Shown one piece after another: positions 50,294-57,331 of a DNA stretch of 59,882 nucleotides. Source of the DNA: a virus; IMG/VR virus record IMGVR_UViG_3300026519_000015, positions 1 through 59,882 of that record. One strand, written 5' to 3'. How positions within the stretch are numbered: position 1 is the first letter of the stretch; every line of letters starts with the position of its first letter. The notes under the pieces are model-generated. The model was not told the origin of the DNA and did not search any database. It was given only the letters and a program-made list of their open reading frames with translations. A program made the position numbers and the translations under genes.

Positions 50294-50688
50294 TATACCC
50301 TCCGGGTCCAGGAGACGATCTCGTAGTTGATCGAATCATTCGCACTCGCCAGAATCCCAAGAGTATCCCCAGCCTGTAAGACCGCAAGCGGAACTTCCGG
50401 GTGCGACGACTGAATCAACACAAAGGTGTTGGCATTCAACGATTCCTCACTAATAATATCGTAAGTATCCGCCGCTATACCTTCACCAGATGCTCGATGC
50501 GTGATTGAGAAAGTCGCGGCATTAGTCGCATGGCGATTCGTCACTAGAATACTGGCCACATGGATCTCAGCACCCCCGGTAGCTACCGTGTGGACCGCGG
50601 CTTCCGTAGTAGTAGCAGTCCCTTTCTTACGGTCGTATTCACGATCCGAGGAAACCGTCCTGAACTGTACTCCCGTCCCGACAGACAT
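50293..50688 (-). CDS. small beta-sandwich-type virion protein, 131 aa
   Basis: ATG 50688 follows AAGGAGGGTTTATT. The product (VHTVATGGAEIHVASILVTNRHATNAATFSITHRA... NDSINYEIVSWTRRV) is a set of beta strands, similar in style to the proteins encoded at 55005 and 49587. It is most likely a tail or fibre accessory. Confidence 0.6.
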   Translation of the reverse strand: MSVGTGVQFRTVSSDREYDRKKGTATTTEAAVHTVATGGAEIHVASILVTNRHATNAATFSITHRASGEGIAADTYDIISEESLNANTFVLIQSSHPEVPLAVLQAGDTLGILASANDSINYEIVSWTRRV

Positions 50689-50742
50689 AATAAACCCTCC
50701 TTACAGATAAGAACCCGTTTCCCCGGGCCCAACAACCCTATC

Positions 50743-51152
50743 TTACTCCAAATCTAAATCCCGGTCTAGATCCTCTCGTAAGCCCGCAACCAACTCCTCC
50801 GGTGTCGGCAACCCCGTCATCGGCGGCATCACGACCGGAGGCAACTCCACCGGCCCAAACTCCACTGGTGGCAGGTCCGGCCTTGGTCTCTCGATCTGCT
50901 CTACTAGTTCCGGCACCGACGGGTTCGGATCGCCGGGTTTCGGCTGCGCGAGCAGGTCTCGCAGAGGATCCTCTACAACTTTCCCAGTTGAGACCCGACT
51001 ACTTCTAACAAATCCTGCAGAGTCAGTTTGCCCGGGCTGTCGTCCTCCGGGCCCGCCTGCTCTGCAACTGCGATCAATAAATTGCCCGTGAAAGACAACG
51101 CCTTCTGGACATTCGGCGTGACGGTCAGACCTTCTGCCAAAAAGTTATTCAT
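50743..51152 (-). CDS. probable -1 frameshift product (136 aa) of the 59-aa gene
   Basis: The upstream frame reads CTG GGA AAG TTG TAG. The heptamer G-GGA-AAG (50985-50979) is in exact X-XXY-YYZ register. A -1 slip continues as GTT GTA GAG GAT and stays open for 78 codons to TAA at 50743. The added tail is Pro/Glu-rich (PKPGDPNPSVPELVEQIE, LPTPEELVAGLREDLD). No ATG, GTG or TTG with a ribosome binding site begins the second frame near the overlap, which supports frameshifting. The same heptamer serves lambda G/GT. Unknown role here. Confidence 0.6.
50973..51152 (-). CDS. 59-aa protein preceding the frameshift site
   Basis: ATG 51152 has AAAGAGGAGGAATTAAA upstream and overlaps the preceding stop as ATGA. 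The product begins MNNFLAEGLTVTPNVQKAL and ends LEVVGSQLGKL. It is helical and acidic in the middle. The termination product ends at TAG 50973-50975, two codons after the slippery heptamer. Confidence 0.65.
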   Translation of the reverse strand: MNNFLAEGLTVTPNVQKALSFTGNLLIAVAEQAGPEDDSPGKLTLQDLLEVVGSQLGKL

Positions 51153-51286
51153 TTTAATTCCTCCTCTTTAGGTTTATACATCAATACCATGATCGGATCC
51201 CCGGGATCGTCGAACACAACTTCCCACACCTCACCATGTTCCCACTTTGGTGCGGGATCTGTTGTGAGTGACGTATACCTAATCAT
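51149..51286 (-). CDS. 45-aa protein coupled to the endolysin gene
   Basis: ATG 51286 overlaps the amidase end by 8 bases, and the TGA overlaps the next ATG. The product starts MIRYTSLTTDPAPKWEHGEV, then WEVVFDDPGDPIMVLMYKPK. It is small and strand-rich. Its last codons provide the ribosome binding site of the next gene. No function is recognised. Confidence 0.55.
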   Translation of the reverse strand: MIRYTSLTTDPAPKWEHGEVWEVVFDDPGDPIMVLMYKPKEEELK

Positions 51287-51971
51287 CCAGGGTCACGATT
51301 TTCTTTTCGGGATCCCACCCGGTTTTAAGTCCGGCCAAATCCGCAACCTGTCGAACCGGAGCATAGGTGGTTCCGTCTATTATCCTACCATAGATTGTCT
51401 GGCCCTTATAGACGATCGGGACCCCGGCAGGAGTCTGGTGATCCGGTATCGACCCCACAGTACCTCTTTTGATATTGTCCGAGATTGAATCCATGATCTC
51501 ATATAGGTTTTTTCCCGGACATACAGTCTTGTTGTAAAGAAGATGGGGGAACAGGGGCAACTTATTAGGATGTTGCCCCTGCAACCAGACCACGAGGCGC
51601 ACTAACGCGTCGATAGCGCGCTGGTCCGGATAATCAATCTCAAAATTCCCCATTAAGCAAATACCGAGAGAATCCCAGTTTTGCCCATAGGTATGGGCAC
51701 CGACATAATGGATTGAGCGCCCCTCGAAAACCCACCCTGCCGGCGCAATCACATAGTGATATCCGATATCACTGTACCCCCGCACCCGGATATGGTAGTC
51801 CTGGTGATCCCGCATCCGGGCCGCTGCCTGCCCCCAGGTCATGTCGTCCGGGGTCTCGGACGCATCATGGTGTAAGATGATTTGGGTTACGGGGGATCTT
51901 ATCGATGTTGATACGTAAGCATTAGGGTCCGCACCCCACTCATCCTTGGAAAAAATTTTAGGCTTGGTCAT
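51279..51971 (-). CDS. N-acetylmuramoyl-L-alanine amidase endolysin with CuAO-N-type domain
   Basis: The product has 230 residues. The Amidase_2/PGRP-type catalytic domain (1-165) has the zinc ligand and neighbours ILHHDAS (34-35), VGAHTYGQNWDSLGICLMGN and, near the end, HLLYNKTVCPG. The C-terminal 45 residues (VPIVYKGQTIYG, IIDGTTYAPVRQVADLAG, WDPEKKIVTL) match the copper-amine-oxidase N-terminal-like repeat that many Firmicutes cell-wall enzymes use. It cleaves the peptide from peptidoglycan. ATG 51971 overlaps the HNH gene stop. Confidence 0.88.
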   Translation of the reverse strand: MTKPKIFSKDEWGADPNAYVSTSIRSPVTQIILHHDASETPDDMTWGQAAARMRDHQDYHIRVRGYSDIGYHYVIAPAGWVFEGRSIHYVGAHTYGQNWDSLGICLMGNFEIDYPDQRAIDALVRLVVWLQGQHPNKLPLFPHLLYNKTVCPGKNLYEIMDSISDNIKRGTVGSIPDHQTPAGVPIVYKGQTIYGRIIDGTTYAPVRQVADLAGLKTGWDPEKKIVTLDD

Positions 51972-52615
51972 TCCGCCTCCACGAAATCCAGGATTTTAAC
52001 GGAATCCCGAGGATCCAGTTCCACGGTAGTGTATTTAACCTGATTATCCTGTTTGGTTTTCTGCACATGACACTTATGACAAAGAACTTGCATGTTATCG
52101 AGCCCCATGTAGGACCCTCCGTATCGCCAGGGCCAGATATGGTCAAGCTGCCACATGGATCTTGGCCGGGAGGAATAGTGTGCATCCTGCCAGGTTGTGC
52201 CTGCAATTCCATAAGGCCATCCTTGTTTCTCCATCTCCTCAGCCAGACTGATATAACTCTGGAATTTTTCATCTACCTTTGGCTTCATCTCTTGTCTCTT
52301 GTTCCTGCCGGCACGGCAGTAGTGCCAGTACAGGTCTCGCCAGGCTCTCCAGGCATCCCTAACAGGCCTTTCAAGCTCTATCATATCGAGCCCGCAGGAC
52401 GCACACACGCAGCCCCCCCGAGTCTCTACAAGCTTTTGTCTGGCAAATCCAGAATCTACACGGATCCGGTATTCATCAACACAGGCATCGCTACACCAGG
52501 CTCGACGACGACCTTGGAGCCGGGTTCCGCACCACTTGCAGAGCAGGTTGCCATCGGGGTCCCGGGGGGTTTTGTCCGGAACCTTGACCCGCATACGATC
52601 TCGATTCCAACTCAT
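51968..52615 (-). CDS. HNH endonuclease between holin and endolysin
   Basis: The product has 215 residues from ATG 52615 (coupled to the holin stop as ATGA). The open frame reaches higher but overlaps the holin. It has two zinc sites (CKWCG / CSDAC and CVCASCG) and then the HNH core LDHIWPWRYGGS with NMQVLCHKCHVQK near the C-terminus. HNH nucleases inserted in lysis modules are often selfish homing enzymes. An HNH partner to packaging is less likely here as it is far from terL. Confidence 0.8.
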   Translation of the reverse strand: MSWNRDRMRVKVPDKTPRDPDGNLLCKWCGTRLQGRRRAWCSDACVDEYRIRVDSGFARQKLVETRGGCVCASCGLDMIELERPVRDAWRAWRDLYWHYCRAGRNKRQEMKPKVDEKFQSYISLAEEMEKQGWPYGIAGTTWQDAHYSSRPRSMWQLDHIWPWRYGGSYMGLDNMQVLCHKCHVQKTKQDNQVKYTTVELDPRDSVKILDFVEAE

Positions 52616-52902
52616 AATTTGCTGATCGCCTCCGAAATCAGAGCCAGTAATGCCGCCGCAGCAGTCGCGTACAGACCCTTTTGTTGCCCGGCCGTCATAC
52701 CAGCCTGGTCCTTGCAATCTTTGGACCGGTCCTTCAGGACCGCCACGTCCTGCTGGATATCCGCAAGGTCCTCCGCTACCCGGATCGACCTGTCCTTGTT
52801 AGCCGCCACGTCTCGCTTGATCGCAGCAACATCTGCCTGTATGGCCGACTGACCACGATATATCTCCCGTAAGATCTCCCTGGTCTCCTTGTCAGGTGCC
52901 AC
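52612..52902 (-). CDS. holin candidate (XhlA-like architecture), 96 aa
   Basis: The frame opens with GTG 52902, AAGGAGGA 8 bases upstream. Residues 1-65 are a coiled coil with IQADVAAIKRDVAANKDRS- and IQQDVAVLKDRSK-type repeats, and residues about 76-92 (GLYATAAAALLALISEA) are a single membrane segment at the C-terminus. This layout (amphipathic coiled coil then one TM) is that of XhlA-type hemolysins/holins. It would release the endolysin. Confidence 0.65.
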   Translation of the reverse strand: MAPDKETREILREIYRGQSAIQADVAAIKRDVAANKDRSIRVAEDLADIQQDVAVLKDRSKDCKDQAGMTAGQQKGLYATAAAALLALISEAISKL

Positions 52903-52948
52903 CTACACTGTCCTCCTTACTGTGAATCTCAGTCAATCTCTGGCGCAT
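52892..52948 (-). CDS. 18-codon micro-ORF, end of a coupled chain
   Basis: ATG 52948 overlaps the stop of the previous micro-ORF as TAATG, and the ORF ends just inside the holin start. It reads MRQRLTEIHSKEDSVGGT. It may only serve to deliver ribosomes to the holin gene. Confidence 0.3.
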   Translation of the reverse strand: MRQRLTEIHSKEDSVGGT

Positions 52949-53004
52949 TAAGGCAATATCGCAATATACCGGGCCGTATCCTGTGACGGAGAGGCTCGTG
53001 TCAC
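52948..53004 (-). CDS. 18-codon micro-ORF in a coupled chain
   Basis: GTG 53004 overlaps the upstream stop as GTGA. It reads MTRASPSQDTARYIAILP and ends in TAATG. Very short, no known function. Confidence 0.3.
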   Translation of the reverse strand: MTRASPSQDTARYIAILP

Positions 53005-53114
53005 TCGTATCCTGTGTCATCTATGTCATCCTCCCGTTGCAGGATTACTCCGACTGGCCAGTCATGGCTCCACATGATCGTTACTCGATCAGGGACAGTG
53101 TTGTTGCTGGTCAC
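53001..53114 (-). CDS. 37-aa ORF in a coupled chain
   Basis: GTG 53114 overlaps the previous stop as GTGA (53111-53114), and GGAGG lies 1-2 bases upstream. The product MTSNNTVPDRVTIMWSHDW... is acidic at its end. No family is recognised. Confidence 0.4.
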   Translation of the reverse strand: MTSNNTVPDRVTIMWSHDWPVGVILQREDDIDDTGYE

Positions 53115-53242
53115 GTCTCCTCCGGAGCAATATACGTCCGGGGATCCAGTATCTGGTCCCGGTATACTTGCAGCAGATATCCCAATGTTGCCAGATCTAC
53201 CTGCTGGTTAGTCCCACTCGTAGGCCCATCTAGGTCGATCAT
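53111..53242 (-). CDS. 43-aa ORF in a coupled chain
   Basis: ATG 53242 overlaps the previous stop as ATGA. The product begins MIDLDGPTSGTNQQVDLATL and has LLQVYRDQILDPRTYI. Helical, unknown function. Confidence 0.45.
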   Translation of the reverse strand: MIDLDGPTSGTNQQVDLATLGYLLQVYRDQILDPRTYIAPEET

Positions 53243-53409
53243 GCATCCCCCAACCACATAGCCTGGTCCTGGGCATCTTGCAGGCTAGATTTTTCGCGCA
53301 TCAGGGCCTGGATCTGCTGCTGATGCAACTGCACCTGCCGGTTATGCAGCTCCAGACTATGCAGCAATTTTCCCATCTTGGCCTCTATCTCTGCGATCCT
53401 ATCACTCAT
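53239..53409 (-). CDS. 56-aa coiled-coil protein
   Basis: ATG 53409 follows AGAGGACACGGAT. The product MSDRIAEIEAKMGKLLHSLEL... is Gln/His-rich and a likely coiled coil (QVQLHQQQIQALMREKSSL). It could be a Rz- or holin-associated small protein, given the lysis context. Confidence 0.55.
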   Translation of the reverse strand: MSDRIAEIEAKMGKLLHSLELHNRQVQLHQQQIQALMREKSSLQDAQDQAMWLGDA

Positions 53410-53422
53410 ATCCGTGTCCTCT

Positions 53423-53824
53423 CTAGGGTTTTACAGGTCTGGGTGGTAAGGTATCGCGCCACCTGGCCAAAAGCATCTCTGCTCGCTCCATAGCCTTCCG
53501 CTCATACGGACGCTTCATGTAGGGCAACACAATATTCCACCACCACCGCAAAAACTTCTGCCACCACCCAAAATGCTCCCACTGCTCCACATGGTGCAGT
53601 TCATGAAACAAGGTCGAGATCTGCTGGGCATCTCGGAGATCAAACGTTTTGTCGGGCCAATGGTCGAGAGACATAATGATCGTTCGGGGACGCTGGGATT
53701 GATGCAGCCCAAACCCATGCTTAAGCTTCTCAAACACGATCTCGATATTGTCCACATCTGTGATGCGGACATAATTAGCCCGGATAAACATCCGGAGAGT
53801 CTCTGGTAAGTCTTTAACCCACAT
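53423..53824 (-). CDS. HExxH metallopeptidase-like protein, 133 aa
   Basis: The product contains FHELHHVEQW (HELHH, matching HExxH) after DAQQISTLF, with a Trp-rich helix WWQKFLRWWWNIVLP after it. HExxH plus a following helix is typical of zinc peptidases. A third ligand may be the Glu in KRPYERKAMERAE. The gene lies between fibre genes and the lysis cassette. Small proteins of this type occur in phage tail/lysis modules. Substrate unknown. Confidence 0.6.
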   Translation of the reverse strand: MWVKDLPETLRMFIRANYVRITDVDNIEIVFEKLKHGFGLHQSQRPRTIIMSLDHWPDKTFDLRDAQQISTLFHELHHVEQWEHFGWWQKFLRWWWNIVLPYMKRPYERKAMERAEMLLARWRDTLPPRPVKP

Positions 53825-54182
53825 TGCCCAATTCTACTACCGGCGGAGGCTCTGGTTTTTGCTTATCCTCCAGGATGTCTACCCCATCCCGGACCTCCTG
53901 GAGCAGGTCTCCGTCCGGGACCGTGGCGAGCGCCGCATACGGCATCCCCGCATGGGTGCGCTGGGATAGTTGGGCATATAGATCTGGATCCTGCTCGCGC
54001 ACAATCGTCTGCTGTCCGAGACGGTATGCCTCCTCACCGGCCTGGCGCGCTGCACGATCGCGCCATCCGCCCCACACGACCGTGAGGTGTTGATTGGCGT
54101 CGTCATAAATCCGGACCATGGGGGCGACGTAAAGGTTACGCCTGCCCCACACCGGATCGATCTTTGTGATTTGCTTGGCCAT
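53814..54182 (-). CDS. unknown 122-aa virion-arm protein
   Basis: The product starts MAKQITKIDPVWGRRNLYVA and contains IYDDANQHLTVVWGGW and a helix AARQAGEEAYRLGQQ; the tail is Pro/Glu-rich. It overlaps the HExxH gene by 11 bases. It could be a fibre-attachment or lysis-linked protein. No family is recognised. Confidence 0.55.
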   Translation of the reverse strand: MAKQITKIDPVWGRRNLYVAPMVRIYDDANQHLTVVWGGWRDRAARQAGEEAYRLGQQTIVREQDPDLYAQLSQRTHAGMPYAALATVPDGDLLQEVRDGVDILEDKQKPEPPPVVELGNVG

Positions 54183-54190
54183 GTGTCCTC

Positions 54191-55015
54191 CTAAATTATT
54201 GCGGCGGTGAAAGTTTTTAGGGTGCCGTCGGAATATTTAATCCGTGCTTTGAGATTGTTGCCAACCTCGTCAAGATAAAACGTAATGGATCCACTGTCCA
54301 GGTTAGCATCACTGGACGGCGCGGAGGAGTCCGCCTTGAGGTTGCAGCCAGTTGTACTGTGCATCCGGATGTATCGGGTCGTCATGACATTGTTCCCAAT
54401 ACCGATCTCCATTGCCTCGCGACCGATCAGTTGTAATCCGTGTTGGATCCCGATTAAATTCAGAACTGATCGGAGATCTCCGAGCAGCACGCTCCCACTC
54501 GTCCCCAGCGATAGCTTGTTGACGATCCTTACATCGCCACTAGTAGGAGATATCACGAGCCTACCTGTGCTCGTGACCTCGAAATCACTGTAAACACTGC
54601 CGGAGGTGTAGGAGAGGCGGAGTTGGGGGGAGGTGCTGGCCACCTCAAGCGGCATTGCTGGCACTGACCAATCGGTGGCGAGCCCGATCCCGACATTCCG
54701 ACGGGGCAGGAAAAAATTCGATCCGACCATGAGAGCCGATCCTGAGCCCGTGTAGAACCTGTAGGCGTCCCCGGTCTGGCTAACGTTAAGATCGCCGTTG
54801 TTGGCGGATTTGATTGTGACGGTCCCGGCGCCAGCGGAATCGGAAAATTGAATCCCGATATCCGGACCGAGAGCCAGGTTGATGCCGTCGAATATCAGAT
54901 CACTCGTCCCCTCGATCGTCCCGTCCCCGGTCCAGACCGCTACCTGGTTATCGGCAGGAGTGCCGACCTTGTAGACGTCGCCGCCGCCTGTATTTATGAG
55001 GATGTTACGCGACAT
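54191..55015 (-). CDS. tail fibre-like protein, 274 aa
   Basis: The product is Gly/Ser/Thr-rich and beta-dominated, with repeated short strands (TVTIKSANNGDLNVSQTGDAYRF, VASTSPQLRLSY, FEVTSTGRLVISPTSGDVRI). The N-terminus contains GTPADNQVAVWTGDGTIEGTSDLIFDG, a typical fibre/tail-spike start. It overlaps the upstream gene by 11 bases. It is likely a trimeric fibre or adhesin. No chaperone motif is seen. Confidence 0.65.
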   Translation of the reverse strand: MSRNILINTGGGDVYKVGTPADNQVAVWTGDGTIEGTSDLIFDGINLALGPDIGIQFSDSAGAGTVTIKSANNGDLNVSQTGDAYRFYTGSGSALMVGSNFFLPRRNVGIGLATDWSVPAMPLEVASTSPQLRLSYTSGSVYSDFEVTSTGRLVISPTSGDVRIVNKLSLGTSGSVLLGDLRSVLNLIGIQHGLQLIGREAMEIGIGNNVMTTRYIRMHSTTGCNLKADSSAPSSDANLDSGSITFYLDEVGNNLKARIKYSDGTLKTFTAAII

Positions 55016-55433
55016 AGAAGTAACTCACTCCCTCGCCGTTATTATCCACATCCAAGTACACCTTACTCAGATTATCAATCGGGATCACCACACTCTGGGT
55101 GGCCGCAAGAGCTATTCCGGCACCCGCTGCAACAGAACTGCCACCCACATACACGTTACCCGTGTTGCTCGCGAGAGCCTGAATCGCTACCTGAACACAC
55201 GTTGTTGCCGTCGCTAACGCTTCCGCCGTCCCGGCAGCTGCTACGGTTTTGGACCCGGAAGCTAAACTTGAGGGTGCGGTATCCAGGACATTCAGGGTCG
55301 TACTGGTGGAAATAATAACGTAACCGTCAGAGTCTAACCTGAGCATCCGGAGTTCAGGGGAAGCCCCTGTCTTGTCTTCCCCGTACACGATAGCGTTATC
55401 AGTATAACGCCCAATCTTCTTATCGTCCGCCAT
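55005..55433 (-). CDS. small beta-rich virion protein, 142 aa
   Basis: The product MADDKKIGRYTDNAIVYGEDK... is Ala/Val/Thr-rich with beta-strand segments (VYVGGSSVAAGAGIALAATQ, YLDVDNNGEGVSYFYVA). Similar in style to the proteins at 50293 and 49587. A probable structural component attached to the fibres. Confidence 0.6.
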   Translation of the reverse strand: MADDKKIGRYTDNAIVYGEDKTGASPELRMLRLDSDGYVIISTSTTLNVLDTAPSSLASGSKTVAAAGTAEALATATTCVQVAIQALASNTGNVYVGGSSVAAGAGIALAATQSVVIPIDNLSKVYLDVDNNGEGVSYFYVA

Positions 55434-55445
55434 TCTCTACTTCTC

Positions 55446-55991
55446 CTATCCGGCCAGACCGAAGCTTTGACTGTCATCTATAAGGCTATTTACTACCTGT
55501 TTAACATTTTCTAAGTCTACTCGCAACTTATTGACCTGATCCGCCAGGTCGGCAAAATTGTTCCGTAGCTCTGGTATTAAGTTTAACACAAGATCATCCC
55601 GGAGTGCATCAGCATCCACAGGCGCATTCGCGGGATCCGTCAATGCCTGAATGGTAGTATCCGGAATCCCTCCAGAATTGTCAGTCAATGTTGCGGAAGT
55701 CAGGTTATTCTGGGTGCGGGAAGCAGTTGCGTAGGTCTGGGTGTAAGCCGCAGCCTGGATCGTGGGGGTAACGTTGAAGAATCCTACATTGGACCCGTCG
55801 TGATTCAGGTCCCCATTTATCTCAAGATTCTCAACAACCGAATCCCCGGGGTTAACCGTAAAATTGCCCTGAACAGTTAACGCCCCTGTTATGGTCCCCC
55901 CGGTTTTATCTAACTTCGCGTCCAACTGGGCCTGCGCATCCGTTATCTCCAGGATCGAGGGTTCGCTACCAAATCCCGCACGCTGCGTCAT
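55446..55991 (-). CDS. fibre/tail protein, 181 aa, paralogous in its C-terminal half to 49955-50293
   Basis: The N-terminal half (ITDAQAQLDAKLDKTGGTITGALTV, VENLEINGDLNHDG) is a typical fibre segment. The C-terminal half aligns with the 112-aa protein (TQTYATASRTQ, LTDNSGG, DLADQVNKLR). The last helix suggests a trimeric coiled coil. ATG 55991 overlaps the ATP-grasp gene stop. Confidence 0.65.
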   Translation of the reverse strand: MTQRAGFGSEPSILEITDAQAQLDAKLDKTGGTITGALTVQGNFTVNPGDSVVENLEINGDLNHDGSNVGFFNVTPTIQAAAYTQTYATASRTQNNLTSATLTDNSGGIPDTTIQALTDPANAPVDADALRDDLVLNLIPELRNNFADLADQVNKLRVDLENVKQVVNSLIDDSQSFGLAG

Positions 55992-57331
55992 TCATCCTCA
56001 TCCTCATCTTCTTCCTCTTCTTCTCGTAACACCGACACAGGATACAGATCCATCTCCCATAACGGATCCGGTTCCACAAGGGCCTGCACAAACGGAATCC
56101 TGCTGCTCTGGAGCTGATTCCGCACCTCCACAAGTGATTCCAGATATGTAGCACCCTTACCCGTCAAGTAACCAACTGTAGGGTGGATTATCTCATACCC
56201 ACCTTGCCGATCATCCCGAACACCTGCCCAATAAATATTCGGCTCCTGGCGAGTTATTTGAGGATCCGGAGGTAAACACTCCTGCACCAACTTCCGTTTC
56301 TGTTCCTGCGATAACCACCGGGCTTCGGTCAATGGGTACGGTGGCACTGTTAACTTCCGACTAGAGACATGCCCTACCCAGAAATCATACGGATTATCCG
56401 GTCTACGGGGGTTCAGGAGCCGGTCCAGGAAAAAACTAAACGATATCTCCAGACCCCGCAGAAAACACGCCCAAAACCCGTCTGGCGCTGTTAGGGAAAA
56501 ATTCGTGCAACACAACCGGCTACGCCAATCCGTTTCCGCAGACGGTGCCTCCACCGTACACCCCAGAAATACCGGGCCCACATAACCCATATTGCTCAAA
56601 CTCGGAACTAACTTCTTAAGCGTCATCCCGATTATACGGTGCCCGGACGGGATATTCTGGATCGTCACACCCTCAATAGTCGGGATCCCCATACCACCTG
56701 GTAAGAACCCACTACTTACTCGGAACCCCAGACACGGATTCATCAAGCCTCTTGAGTTCACAAACCCGCATAACCAGAACTCCGAACTCAGCTGCAACTG
56801 GTTATCCGCAAGACCGGGGAAATCCCGCATCAGAGCAAACCGCTGAGGAACCTTATTGTTCGCCTCCAGGGTCTCGAGGTAAATCTGTAACTGCACCTCA
56901 TCCGGAAACGTCTCAGAACTACAATCACTGCACACCATACGCCACGGGTGCGCCCCACACTGCACATACTCGCAAGCATCCGATACATCTGTGAATTCCT
57001 GGTAATCACAAGTCGGGATACCGGCAGCATCTAAGAAATTGATCGCAAACAGATAATCTTTCTCTATCCGGGAGGCTAACGGTATACTCCCGACAACAGG
57101 AACTCCTGCCTCTCGGAACCGTTTTGCCGCAGGCCCCAATCCTGGTTGATCCACCAACACAACTTCCGGCTCCCAGCTTAACGCATCCCCAAGGCTCCCA
57201 ACACGATTGACAAGCCCATCCCATACCCCCGTGTTGTACTTACTCAGGAGCGCAACCTCATTACCCTCACGAGTTAACTGATCCAGTAAAAACGCGTGCT
57301 TTTCGTCACGACTCAGTAATAATACCTTCAT
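55988..57331 (-). CDS. ATP-grasp protein resembling PurD (phosphoribosylamine-glycine ligase fold)
   Basis: The product has 447 residues. The N-terminal 120 residues follow the PurD N-domain: MKVLLLSRDEKHAFLLDQL, VVLVDQPGLGPAAKRFREAGVPVVGS, then RIEKDYLFAINFLDAAGIPTCDY at the start of the ATP-grasp region. GGMGIPTIEGV and GYVGPVFLGCTV-like segments follow, and the C-terminus ends in an acidic run of Glu and Asp. It sits between the giant ejection protein and fibre genes, not among nucleotide genes. It may ligate an amino acid to something in the virion or act on the cell wall. The reaction is unknown. Confidence 0.65.
   Translation of the reverse strand: MKVLLLSRDEKHAFLLDQLTREGNEVALLSKYNTGVWDGLVNRVGSLGDALSWEPEVVLVDQPGLGPAAKRFREAGVPVVGSIPLASRIEKDYLFAINFLDAAGIPTCDYQEFTDVSDACEYVQCGAHPWRMVCSDCSSETFPDEVQLQIYLETLEANNKVPQRFALMRDFPGLADNQLQLSSEFWLCGFVNSRGLMNPCLGFRVSSGFLPGGMGIPTIEGVTIQNIPSGHRIIGMTLKKLVPSLSNMGYVGPVFLGCTVEAPSAETDWRSRLCCTNFSLTAPDGFWACFLRGLEISFSFFLDRLLNPRRPDNPYDFWVGHVSSRKLTVPPYPLTEARWLSQEQKRKLVQECLPPDPQITRQEPNIYWAGVRDDRQGGYEIIHPTVGYLTGKGATYLESLVEVRNQLQSSRIPFVQALVEPDPLWEMDLYPVSVLREEEEEDEDEDE

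Noticed and set aside
50743-50975. Independent gene for the Pro-rich tail instead of a frameshift
   Set aside because: In this frame there is no ATG, GTG or TTG near the overlap with a ribosome binding site; the first candidates are deep inside the Pro-rich part.
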